Assembly: GCF_019056395.1 (NCBI RefSeq)
Contig: NZ_CP077639.1
Span: 1,118,001 to 1,182,000 of the forward strand
Reading direction: 5' to 3'
DNA length: 64,000 bases
Origin: Terribacillus sp. DMT04
Lineage (GTDB): Bacteria > Bacillota > Bacilli > Bacillales > Amphibacillaceae
Shown piece after piece: positions 51,873 to 59,033 of the stretch (the first letter of the stretch is position 1; every line of letters starts with the position of its first letter). The notes beneath the pieces are model-generated. The model made no database searches, was not told where the DNA came from, and saw only the letters and a list, made by a program, of their open reading frames with translations. Both the position numbers and the translations under genes were made by a program.

Positions 51873-53069
51873 GTGATCACACTAATAGGTTGTGCTTTGA
51901 TTGGCAGTTCTGTTGCAGGAGGGGCTTATCCTATATTTGAACGCTATTGTTTGAAGGAAAGGTATCGGAAAAGGAAGCTGCGCGAGAATCTTGAAATGGC
52001 ATTTACGAATGGAGAATTGTACAAGAGCAGAGGGGAGAAAAGAGAATACCCATACGTTTTAAAAGCAGAAGAGCAGGGAGACAAGATGACGCTTGTTTTC
52101 AGCGTTCCGAAGGGTATGAATCCAGATGACATTGAAAAGCGTTACTACGTCCTTAAACAGCATTTTGGCAAAAACATTAAATTAGAATTGGACGTTATGC
52201 GTGGCATACTCCAGGTGTTTAAAGAGGGACTGCCAAACAAGCTAACATACAAGAAGGAGGAAGCATCCGCAGCTATTCAAAACATTCGTGTTCCTGTTGT
52301 ATGCGGCCAGTCCCTTGATGGTGAACTGAAGGTATATGACATGGTGGAGAATCCGCACTTGCTGATTAGTGGCGAAACGGGCTCTGGTAAGTCCAGTGAA
52401 TTGCGAAGCATACTCACGACTTTGATTATGAACAAGCGGCCAGAAGAACTGCAGCTAATACTTGGTGACTTGAAGCGATCTGAATTCCATTTATTTAAGC
52501 GGCTGGACCATGTGCAGGGTGTTTACCACTCACCGGCAGAGTTAATTCCAGTGTTATATAAAGTGAAGAGAGAGATGCAAAAGCGCGGAGATATGCTTGA
52601 TGCTGAAGAAGTAAACAGTATAGGCGAGTTGAAGAGGAAGCTGCCATACATTGTGGTCTGCATAGATGAGGTAGCCTTACTCAAAGGCGAAACTGCAGTT
52701 ACGGATATTCTTGAGGAGATATCATCGATTGGCCGGTCATTAGGCGTGTTCCTTATCTTATCGATGCAACGTCCGGATGCGAAGCTCCTGGACGGAAAGC
52801 TAAAAGTAAACCTAACTGTGCGTATGGGATTCCAGACTGCGGATGCAACTAACTCAAGGATTATCGGGACACCGGGTGCAGAAGATATCAGTGTACCAGG
52901 GCGCATGATACTGAAAGTAAATTCAGCTGCAGAAGAGATACAGTGCCCGTGGCTGGATAACCAAAAGGCTAAGCAGCTGCTTGCTCCATATAAGCGAAGC
53001 AAGGAAGAAGTGCAGCAGCAGGAAGAGGAACAACATGACGAGTATGCGGGAGTGTTTAATAATGAATAA
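51873..53069 (+). CDS. FtsK/SpoIIIE-type DNA translocase of prophage
   Basis: 398 residues. An N-terminal hydrophobic segment (ITLIGCALIGSSVAGGAYP) precedes the FtsK motor: HLLISGETGSGKSSELRS (Walker A), YIVVCIDEVALL (Walker B), ILSMQRPDAKLLDGKLKVNL (sensor/arginine finger region). GTG start chosen after GAGGAGTG. This family is found after the endolysin in Bacillus W-beta/Gamma-type phages and in plasmids/ICEs. It probably moves or positions phage DNA; exact job unknown. Confidence 0.88.
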   Translation: MITLIGCALIGSSVAGGAYPIFERYCLKERYRKRKLRENLEMAFTNGELYKSRGEKREYPYVLKAEEQGDKMTLVFSVPKGMNPDDIEKRYYVLKQHFGKNIKLELDVMRGILQVFKEGLPNKLTYKKEEASAAIQNIRVPVVCGQSLDGELKVYDMVENPHLLISGETGSGKSSELRSILTTLIMNKRPEELQLILGDLKRSEFHLFKRLDHVQGVYHSPAELIPVLYKVKREMQKRGDMLDAEEVNSIGELKRKLPYIVVCIDEVALLKGETAVTDILEEISSIGRSLGVFLILSMQRPDAKLLDGKLKVNLTVRMGFQTADATNSRIIGTPGAEDISVPGRMILKVNSAAEEIQCPWLDNQKAKQLLAPYKRSKEEVQQQEEEQHDEYAGVFNNE

Positions 53070-53694
53070 GCGTGACATGGCTATTATAAAAGATTTAGAG
53101 CGATTCCGGGTAATGAGCAGGGATGATATTGCAACCATTCACTTCGGCAAACTGAAGAATCCCATCACCAGTGCAAACATGGTTTTGAAGCGGCTGGCTA
53201 GAGACGGGCAAATTGACGTAAGCAAATCATTCAGCCCGTTTGTATATTTTCCATATGGCTCTATTATGAAGCGAAACTCCACTAAGATACCCCACTTTCT
53301 CAGCCTAGTCGATGCATATAAACAGATATCTCACTACTACACGCCTCGTAAATTTCAGATAGAACCGAAATTCAGAAAGGGATTAGCAGAGCCAGACATC
53401 TACACAGAATTCAACGGCACGTCAATCTTCGTTGAGGTGCAGCGTAATGTGTACTCACAGAAAGTTATGGACCAGAAAATTGAGCGGTATGCTGCGCTCC
53501 GGTATTCTGAAGAGTTTAGATCAAGGCAGTTCCCAATCGTCCTAATGATTAGCACTACGCGTTATGACATTAAGAGCCAAGATGTTCGCGTGTTTCAAAC
53601 TGAATCTATTCATGAGTTCATTCGTAATGCACAGAGAAGCAGGCAACCATCTAAGAAGCCAGCGCAGGGAACTATTAAATACAAGCTGGGATGA
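53062..53694 (+). CDS. Replication-relaxation family protein
   Basis: 210 residues. An N-terminal winged helix (KRDMAIIKDLERFRVMSRDD IATIHFGKL, split here) and a restriction-endonuclease-like C-terminal fold with EPDIYTEFN, FVEVQRNVYS. This is the Replic_Relax family, first described for plasmid and phage relaxation/replication. ATG chosen at MNKRDMAI, overlapping the ftsK-like stop by 8 bases with GGGAGTG upstream. The two genes form one unit, as in related phages. Confidence 0.85.
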   Translation: MNKRDMAIIKDLERFRVMSRDDIATIHFGKLKNPITSANMVLKRLARDGQIDVSKSFSPFVYFPYGSIMKRNSTKIPHFLSLVDAYKQISHYYTPRKFQIEPKFRKGLAEPDIYTEFNGTSIFVEVQRNVYSQKVMDQKIERYAALRYSEEFRSRQFPIVLMISTTRYDIKSQDVRVFQTESIHEFIRNAQRSRQPSKKPAQGTIKYKLG

Positions 53695-53759
53695 ATACAT
53701 TTTAGATGGTATGATTTAGTTGAATTGGAAAATAAGAAATATAGAATCAGGAGGAAATT

Positions 53760-54347
53760 ATGTTTGCGACTTTGTTGATTTTGTTAAGCATTTTATTGTT
53801 TCTTGCAGGCATCGGCCTATTAATTACATTCGCTATCTTAAAGAAGAAAGCATGGATTTGGATTTCGTCAGGAATGGTTGTTGTCGCTCCTATACTACTT
53901 GTTATTGGGATAGTTACGGCTTTTACAGATGGTGAAGATGTGACTAAACAAAGCGAACCGATTGCTACAGAAGTTTCAGAAGAAGAGCCAGCAGGTGAGG
54001 AAGAAAGCATTGATGAGCTGACGCAGGATGAATTAGATGAACAGCTAAAAGAAAAATCTATAGAAGCCGATTATGAAAAAGTTAAATTGGGTGAAGTTAG
54101 CAGCGATGAAAACTTGTATGTAGATGGAACTGTAGCCAGGATCAAAGACCCCAACGAATCTTTTCCAAAGTATTACTTAAATACCGAAGAAAGTGATGGA
54201 AGCACAGGGTGGTACTTAATATGGGATATGAGAATGAACGGACTACCAGAGGAAGATGATCAATTAAGAGTTTACGGGTCTTATGACGGAAAAGAAGAAG
54301 AAACAGGAATACCCATGTTGATTGGAAAAATTATAGAAAAACAATAA
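53760..54347 (+). CDS. Membrane protein with OB-like extracytoplasmic domain
   Basis: 195 residues. Two membrane segments (about 4-26 and 32-52), an acidic linker (VSEEEPAGEEESIDELTQDE), then a beta-rich domain (LYVDGTVARIKDPNES, YYLNTEESDGSTGWYLI, DQLRVYGSYDGKEEETG) reminiscent of OB-fold/tRNA_anti-like modules of Gram-positive membrane proteins. AGGAGG RBS and a terminator of its own. Probably lysogenic-conversion cargo; function unknown. Confidence 0.75.
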   Translation: MFATLLILLSILLFLAGIGLLITFAILKKKAWIWISSGMVVVAPILLVIGIVTAFTDGEDVTKQSEPIATEVSEEEPAGEEESIDELTQDELDEQLKEKSIEADYEKVKLGEVSSDENLYVDGTVARIKDPNESFPKYYLNTEESDGSTGWYLIWDMRMNGLPEEDDQLRVYGSYDGKEEETGIPMLIGKIIEKQ

Positions 54348-54354
54348 TTTGTCT

Positions 54355-54386
54355 AAAGAGTGGCTACTGCAGCTCCTCTTTTTTTT
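54355..54386 (+). terminator. Intrinsic terminator after the membrane/OB gene
   Basis: AAAGAG/CTCTTT outer stem with an inner GCT/AGC stem, then eight T residues. Confidence 0.78.
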
Positions 54387-54535
54387 GTGGCTCAGATTAA
54401 TTGGTCAAAATTACCACTTTATTATTGGTAAGATATACCTGTATTATGAAAACAGGCGCCTAAGATATGTCATGACAATATTTTTACCAATTTCCAAAAA
54501 AGGATTTCCATGTGTTCGCATTGTGTGCTAATATA

Positions 54536-54549
54536 AGAACAAGCGTTCG
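54536..54549. promoter_or_regulatory. LexA (SOS) box candidate
   Basis: AGAACAAGCGTTCG differs from the Bacillus LexA consensus CGAACRNRYGTTCG only at the first base. It lies just downstream of a TAATAT -10-like element (54529-54534) on the plus strand. No plus-strand gene starts close after it. Transcription from here would run antisense through the repressor gene at 54600-54890. Confidence 0.6.
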
Positions 54550-54563
54550 CTATATAACCAAAC

Positions 54564-54599
54564 AAAAAAGCACATTCAAGGATGAACTTAAACGTGCTC
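54564..54599 (-). terminator. Intrinsic terminator of the first repressor gene
   Basis: On the minus strand AGCACGTTTAAG pairs with CTTGAATGTGCT, loop TTCATC, then TTTTTTG; it adjoins the Xre stop. Confidence 0.8.
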
Positions 54600-54890
54600 T
54601 TACATAAATTTCTGCTTTACTGATCTATACAGAGCAAGAGTATTAGTCAGATACTCAACCTCATCAGGTGTGTAAGATTCTAGGTGTATCGGGTTGTCTG
54701 TTCTTTCAAAGAGGTAATCCAGGGGAACTTGGTAGTAGTCAGCTACCTTTAGCAAGGATGTGTAATCCATTTCGCGATTACCCTGTTCATACATTGCATA
54801 AGTTGTCCTACCCACTCCTAGAAGTTCAGCGACCGCATCTTGTGTTAGATCATGATTCTTTCGTAATTCATATAATCTTTTGAGTTTCAC
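54600..54890 (-). CDS. Xre-family phage repressor, first module
   Basis: 96 residues. HTH LTQDAVAELLGVGRTTYAMYEQ is followed by EMDYTSLLKVADYYQVPLDYLF, the normal HTH_3 arrangement, and a short helical tail. I start at the GTG giving MKLKRLYELR, which fits family N-termini; another GTG nine bases upstream is possible. It is much shorter than CI and lacks an oligomerisation domain. An inverted repeat brackets its -10 box, suggesting autoregulation. Confidence 0.85.
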   Translation of the reverse strand: MKLKRLYELRKNHDLTQDAVAELLGVGRTTYAMYEQGNREMDYTSLLKVADYYQVPLDYLFERTDNPIHLESYTPDEVEYLTNTLALYRSVKQKFM

Positions 54891-54898
54891 TATGTACA

Positions 54899-54926
54899 CC
54901 CGCTCTCTAAAACATTATAAAGCGGG
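54899..54926. promoter_or_regulatory. Operator/promoter of the first repressor
   Basis: CCCGCT (54899-54904) and AGCGGG (54921-54926) form an inverted repeat with 16 bases between, enclosing TATAAT (minus strand). A good -35 is not seen. It may be the autoregulatory site. Confidence 0.5.
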
Positions 54927-55014
54927 CATTAACAAATTAAATATGATGTCACGATACGTGTAATAAATCTACTCATACGACACAATTAAATTACAAAAAA
55001 GGTGGGTTCATAGA

Positions 55015-55122
55015 ATGGCAAAGGTGGTTGATCTAGATAAGGTTTGTTTAATTTTAGGCATAAAAAAAGAAATGCTTAAAAAAATTATTTTTGTTGAGAA
55101 CGCAAAAAGCGAAGATAAGTAA
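55015..55122 (+). CDS. Very small ORF between the two repressors (35 residues)
   Basis: MAKVVDLDKVCLILGIKKEM, then LKKIIFVENAKSEDK. An AAGGTGGG RBS lies 10 bases upstream. It is in the Cro-like position relative to the first repressor and overlaps the 3' end of the second repressor on the other strand. Coding is plausible but unproven; it could be a small antirepressor. Confidence 0.4.
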   Translation: MAKVVDLDKVCLILGIKKEMLKKIIFVENAKSEDK

Positions 55123-55522
55123 TTAAATTCTTTGCTTCATCATCAGTAATTATTTCTCCATCAAGTTGAATATTAAATTGCTGCATAAGTTCTTTATCGG
55201 ATAGCTCTAAATTATTAAGGAACTCCTTCTCATTAGTTGCATATGAGACAGGGGTTTCTTTTATTTTTTCCTCAAAATTGATTGGCTCCAGTAGATCTTC
55301 TTCTTCCCAATAATCACATATAACCATTAATTCAACCAATGATGTTGATTTTAAATAACGAGCAAATACTTTTAATGTTTCTGCATTTGGTTTTTGTATA
55401 TTTCTTTCAATTCTAGATATTGTAGCTTCTGAAATATTTGTTGTATTTGCAAATTCTCTCTTTGTTTTAAATCCGCTTAATTTTCTATTGTTTGCTATGA
55501 ATTTTCCTATATCTTTGCTCAT
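55085..55522 (-). CDS. CI-like phage repressor, second module
   Basis: 145 residues. N-terminal HTH: FKTKREFANTTNISEATISR, then NIQKPNAETLKVFARYL. The C-terminal 70 residues are acidic and helical (EKEFLNNLELSDKELMQQ…) without the Ser/Lys protease dyad of LexA-type repressors. Its divergent promoter region has three operator-like repeats. Probably the main lysogeny repressor. Confidence 0.88.
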   Translation of the reverse strand: MSKDIGKFIANNRKLSGFKTKREFANTTNISEATISRIERNIQKPNAETLKVFARYLKSTSLVELMVICDYWEEEDLLEPINFEEKIKETPVSYATNEKEFLNNLELSDKELMQQFNIQLDGEIITDDEAKNLITYLRFLRSQQK

Positions 55523-55594
55523 TTTTATTTCTTTCCTCCGTTTTTCATTTTTTTAAAAAATAAATGTTATCTATTAAAATTTCATTTCCACATA

Positions 55595-55699
55595 ATAATA
55601 TATCTTTTATTACGTGCGCGCAAGGTGTTTTATTTAATTTGAAATATTACTTGCAAGTTCGAAAGTTATGTTTTATAGTCGAATTACGTCCTCGCAAGT
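55595..55699. promoter_or_regulatory. Divergent lysogeny-switch promoters with three operators
   Basis: Minus-strand promoter TTGCGC (55623-55618), 17 bases, TATTAT (55600-55595) for the repressor. Plus-strand promoter TTGCAA (55651-55656), 17 bases, TATAGT (55674-55679) for the early operon. Three related sites: TTACGTGCGCGCAAGG (55610-55625), TTACTTGCAAGT (from 55647) and TTACGTCCTCGCAAGT (55684-55699). The first two overlap the -35 boxes, the third is downstream of the early -10. This is a CI/Cro-type switch. Confidence 0.75.
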
Positions 55700-55724
55700 A
55701 GTATACGAAAGGAGGTTGATATTT

Positions 55725-55991
55725 ATGCCTAAAACCGTCATCAGGTTAAGAACAAAGGAGTTCATGAAGGCAACAATAGATGCTGATTTGGGCACTGTTA
55801 CTGAGATGGCTGCAAAAATCGGTGTTTCTTACACACAGCTTTATCGGACTACTCTTCCAGTAGACCACCCGAATTACAACGCACCTGGCACTGCTTTTAT
55901 TGCAGGAGTTATGTCGGCTTTTGACGCTCCGTTTGAACAATTCTTTTTTTTAGAAAAAAACTTACGAGGGCACAAGTCGGAAGTTAGCTAA
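55725..55991 (+). CDS. Cro-like HTH protein, first early gene
   Basis: 88 residues from the ATG after AAAGGAGG (spacing 8). HTH region VTEMAAKIGVSYTQLYRTTL, then FIAGVMSAFDAPFEQFFFLE. It is the first gene after the early promoter, so it is the Cro equivalent or an early activator. It binds the same operators in related switches (inference). Confidence 0.8.
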   Translation: MPKTVIRLRTKEFMKATIDADLGTVTEMAAKIGVSYTQLYRTTLPVDHPNYNAPGTAFIAGVMSAFDAPFEQFFFLEKNLRGHKSEVS

Positions 55992-56004
55992 GGGGGTGAA
56001 CAAG

Positions 56005-56244
56005 ATGTCATTGTATGAACATTATCTGACTGAGGATTACGAGTTGCTAACTGAAACACTGGGCGCGCTACACGAAACATGCTTAAGGATTATTGAGATC
56101 GGTACAACTGCCGACTTCGAACAGCAAGCTTCTCTTCAAATCAAATTGCACACAGCTCTCACTACATTGCATGCACTGAATCACAAAAAGACCCAGCGTT
56201 CTGAAATCGAACAAGCTGAGTCGATAAGGAGGCACATGTTTTGA
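56005..56244 (+). CDS. Early phage hypothetical protein, 79 residues
   Basis: Helical protein (YELLTETLGALHETCLRIIE, LQIKLHTALTTLHALNHKK). ATG after GGGGGTG with 6-base spacing. It overlaps the next tiny membrane-protein gene by 4 bases. No known motif; early operon member. Confidence 0.7.
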   Translation: MSLYEHYLTEDYELLTETLGALHETCLRIIEIGTTADFEQQASLQIKLHTALTTLHALNHKKTQRSEIEQAESIRRHMF

Positions 56245-56336
56245 TTAACCGTATCAGGGAGTCTAATTGGACTTACAGAATATTGTTTGTTGCTGTAGCT
56301 GGCTTTCTGGCATGGGGTCTTATCAATTCTTACTGA
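56241..56336 (+). CDS. Tiny membrane protein, 31 residues
   Basis: A TTG start (AAGGAGG 8 bases upstream) gives MINRIRESNWTYRILFVAVA and then GFLAWGLINSY: a single membrane segment with basic N-terminus. The start overlaps the preceding TGA (TTGA). Too short for usual gene finders, but the strong RBS and tight packing support translation. Function unknown. Confidence 0.55.
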   Translation: MINRIRESNWTYRILFVAVAGFLAWGLINSY

Positions 56337-56351
56337 AGGGGGGTGAAATCA

Positions 56352-56615
56352 ATGAAGTGCCCATATTGCCAAAAGGCGCCAAATCAGATTCAAGAGTTCG
56401 TAAATAGAGCTAAGGAGGAAATGATAGCACCGGAGGAGTTAGTCAGGTGTAGTGAGGGCACATATGATGCTCGAACAAAACTGTTTTGCTGCACATCCTG
56501 TTATATCCGAATCGGAATGCCTGCAAATGATAAGTTACATGAAGCTTTTCGTTATTACCGAAGAGACCACGAACCGATTGACGGCTTAAATGAGACCTAC
56601 ATTAACCAGTACTGA
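56352..56615 (+). CDS. Early phage zinc-ribbon protein, 87 residues
   Basis: CPYCQKAP near the N-terminus and FCCTSCYIR near residue 55 form a zinc ribbon. ATG chosen after GGGGGGTG. C-terminal part FRYYRRDHEPIDGLNETYIN is basic. Function unknown; widespread type in Bacillus phage early regions. Confidence 0.72.
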   Translation: MKCPYCQKAPNQIQEFVNRAKEEMIAPEELVRCSEGTYDARTKLFCCTSCYIRIGMPANDKLHEAFRYYRRDHEPIDGLNETYINQY

Positions 56616-56629
56616 GGGAGGTGATTGAA

Positions 56630-56818
56630 GTGGAATTAGGAGTAGCTGGATCAATCGCTGTTGAGCAATTTAGCAGTAGCGAAGCAGTAGATGGATCCAT
56701 AAATAAGTGGCTTAAAGATAATCCAAATGTCGATGTCATCGATATTAAATTCTCATCTAGTGCAAGTCATGAAGACTGGGGCAGCGATGCACTAATCATT
56801 TACCGAAAGGAGTCGTAA
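56630..56818 (+). CDS. Cse60-like small protein
   Basis: 62 residues from a GTG after GGGAGGTG. The segment INKWLKDNPNVDVIDIKFSS and WGSDALIIYRK matches the Spore_Cse60 family, a sporulation protein in Bacillus that also occurs in many phages. It ends one base before the ATPase gene. Its phage role is unknown. Confidence 0.7.
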   Translation: MELGVAGSIAVEQFSSSEAVDGSINKWLKDNPNVDVIDIKFSSSASHEDWGSDALIIYRKES

Positions 56819-56819
56819 C

Positions 56820-58331
56820 ATGCAAATAAAATTTAAATCTCTTAAACTGCAAAACTTTAAATCTCACCGCGATCTTACGGTTAACTTTGGCGAGGTAACA
56901 AAGATCACGGCGGACAACGCCAGAGGTAAGTCCTCAATTGGCGAAGCTATATCTTGGCTATTATACGGCATTGATTTGGTCGGAAGCAAATTGGACCCGA
57001 CACCGGTAACATACGAGGCTGATGAAACATTGGTTTCACTTTTATTCAACGATGGTCAAAAAGATGTTCTTTTATCACGCGGATTAAAGAAAGGCAAGGC
57101 GTCCTACTACATCAACGAGGTGCCGTCCAAAGCCGGTGATTACAACGAATTACTGGATAACTTGTTCGATAAAGACTTGTTACTTAGTCTGTTTAACCCG
57201 AATTACTTTTTCACTATGAAATGGACAGACCAACGAGCAATGGTATTGCAGTATGTAACAGCGCCTGCAAATAAAGAAGTATTTGCAGCATTGCCGAAAG
57301 CGCAGGGAGATAAACTGGCTGCCTTGGTTAAAAAGCATTCTCTTTCCGACATAGACAAACTACATCGAGATAAAAAGAAGAAGCTTGATAAACAATACAT
57401 CGCAGCACAGAGCAAGACAAAAACACTAAAAGAGCAACTAGAAGAGGATGCGCCAAGAGTGCCGCTGGAATCCCTGCAGGCTGAGAAAAGCATATTCACA
57501 AAGCAGCTGAATGAAGTGCAAGAAGTGATTAATTCTGCCAGCAGCACTAACAATCAAATCAATACGCTGAATGGTCGCATTAAAGCATTACTGGACGAGC
57601 GTAGTCGCATGCAGGAGCAATGGAAGGTATTGAAAGCAGAAACGATCGAAGATACTTGTCGCACCTGTAAGCAGCCATTGAAAGGTGATGCTGTCAAAGC
57701 GGCCGAGGAAGATAAGGAACATCGCAAGGCAAACTTCAAGGCTACTTACGACAAAACTGTCGCTGACCGTAAGGCATTAGAGGCACAGCTTGCTGGACTA
57801 ACATTCATCGACGTATCTGAACAGATGGCTAAAGCCCAAGAGCTCCAGCAGAAAATAGCACCAATTGAAGCAGAGATACGGAATCACAAGCTGTTTGAAG
57901 GAAAACAGCAGCAAGTGAAAGATGCAGAGCAATCCGAGCAGCAGACGCTAACTGACCTAAACGAATCCATCTTCATTATCGATGCAGTCAAAGCCTACTA
58001 CGCGAAAGAAGCAGAGCTGCAAGCTGCTAAGGTAGACGACTTGCTGGACAACCTATCTATCAAACTATTTGAAACGCTGAAGAATGGCGAGATTAAGACA
58101 ACATTCGAGATTCAGATGGACGGCAAGGACTATCGCAAGTTGTCGTTGTCAGAGAGCATCCGTGCCGGTCTGGAACTGCGAGACGTGCTGTCGGAACAGA
58201 GTGATGTTATCACGCCTGTATTTGTGGACAATGCGGAGTCGATTACGAAGTTTAGAGAGCCACTTGGCCAGCTTATTGTTAGCCGGGTTGTTGCAGGAGA
58301 AGAACTCAATATAAAAGGAGCGAATGAATAA
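56820..58331 (+). CDS. SbcC/Rad50-like ATPase with zinc hook
   Basis: 503 residues. N-terminal LQNFKSHRDLTVNFGEV and a variant P-loop ADNARGKSSIGEA; coiled-coil arms (about 180-270 and 300-390) around a zinc hook CRTCKQPL (about residue 278); C-terminal signature LSLSESIRAGLELRD and Walker B VFVDNAESI. A compact SMC-type DNA-end protein, about half the length of bacterial SbcC. No SbcD nuclease follows; the MBL protein downstream is a conceivable partner. RecT follows, suggesting a recombination module. Confidence 0.85.
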   Translation: MQIKFKSLKLQNFKSHRDLTVNFGEVTKITADNARGKSSIGEAISWLLYGIDLVGSKLDPTPVTYEADETLVSLLFNDGQKDVLLSRGLKKGKASYYINEVPSKAGDYNELLDNLFDKDLLLSLFNPNYFFTMKWTDQRAMVLQYVTAPANKEVFAALPKAQGDKLAALVKKHSLSDIDKLHRDKKKKLDKQYIAAQSKTKTLKEQLEEDAPRVPLESLQAEKSIFTKQLNEVQEVINSASSTNNQINTLNGRIKALLDERSRMQEQWKVLKAETIEDTCRTCKQPLKGDAVKAAEEDKEHRKANFKATYDKTVADRKALEAQLAGLTFIDVSEQMAKAQELQQKIAPIEAEIRNHKLFEGKQQQVKDAEQSEQQTLTDLNESIFIIDAVKAYYAKEAELQAAKVDDLLDNLSIKLFETLKNGEIKTTFEIQMDGKDYRKLSLSESIRAGLELRDVLSEQSDVITPVFVDNAESITKFREPLGQLIVSRVVAGEELNIKGANE

Positions 58332-58801
58332 TGGCACACACTCCAGGTCCGTGGTACATCGGTAAAGAAGCAGGCTGCGTTGTAACAAGTTCTCCTATCG
58401 AGGGAGATATTGAGGACTCAGGTTTTCAAGTAGAACATTACGGCGGCAACCTTATTGCTGAAAGCATCCATCGCGAAGATGATCGTAAGCTGATAGCTGC
58501 CGCACCTGAAATGGCTGCATCGCTTAAGAAGCTAAATAAAGTTTATAACACTGCTCACAAGCCTGAGATTTCTTCTCTTAGAGAAGCTGAGATGTGGACT
58601 GAAGTACAGAAAATCATCGACAAAATCAAACCAGCCAAGCAGTACATCACATTCGCCATGGCTATTCAGCATCTGGCTGATGGGAAGAAGATAGGCTGTG
58701 ATTACAAGAAAGAAACAATCATCATTAATCCTGGAAGTGAGGGACTGATTGCCTCCTTAAACAGAGGAACTCATACTGAGTCAGGCGGGGATGTGCTCTA
58801 G
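58331..58801 (+). CDS. "HTPGPW" phage protein of unknown function
   Basis: 156 residues. It begins MAHTPGPWYIG and has NARLIAAAPEM-type DRKLIAAAPEMAASLKKLNK, the signature of a very common phage family. A second helical half follows (EVQKIIDKIKPAKQYITFAM). ATG overlaps the upstream TAA (AATAATGG) with AAAGGAGC before it. Function unknown. Confidence 0.8.
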   Translation: MAHTPGPWYIGKEAGCVVTSSPIEGDIEDSGFQVEHYGGNLIAESIHREDDRKLIAAAPEMAASLKKLNKVYNTAHKPEISSLREAEMWTEVQKIIDKIKPAKQYITFAMAIQHLADGKKIGCDYKKETIIINPGSEGLIASLNRGTHTESGGDVL

Positions 58802-58853
58802 AAATAGCTTATATCAACAGCCACAAATGGTACGTAATCGAGGAGGATGAGTG

Positions 58854-59033
58854 ATGCGCTTATATGAAATCACTGAGGTCAAAGAAATCACTATAAATGC
58901 TAGAGTACGGGCGAGAGACGCCAGAGAAGCTGAATTGCTTCACAGAAAAGGTGTTAGCTATACACAGTCGGTTTCTGTAGATAGAAGCTCGACAATTGAA
59001 AAATATGAGGAGGAAACAACACATGGCAAATAA
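58854..59033 (+). CDS. Early phage small protein, 59 residues
   Basis: MRLYEITEVKEITINARVRA, basic and beta-rich, ending KYEEETTHGK. AGGAGG 7 bases before the ATG. It overlaps recT by 11 bases and carries recT's RBS. No family recognised. Confidence 0.68.
   Translation: MRLYEITEVKEITINARVRARDAREAELLHRKGVSYTQSVSVDRSSTIEKYEEETTHGK

Noticed and set aside
54668-54883. Plus-strand ORF opposite the first repressor
   Set aside because: Antisense shadow with no RBS; only transcription, not coding, is considered on that strand.
54348-56000. Arbitrium (AimR/AimP) system
   Set aside because: No TPR-type receptor of about 380 residues nor a secreted short pro-peptide was found around the immunity region.
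58802-58853. Short open frame reading IAYINSHKWYVIEEDE
   Set aside because: Looks like the end of a coding sequence, but no start codon with RBS exists in that frame; possibly a remnant of a gene.
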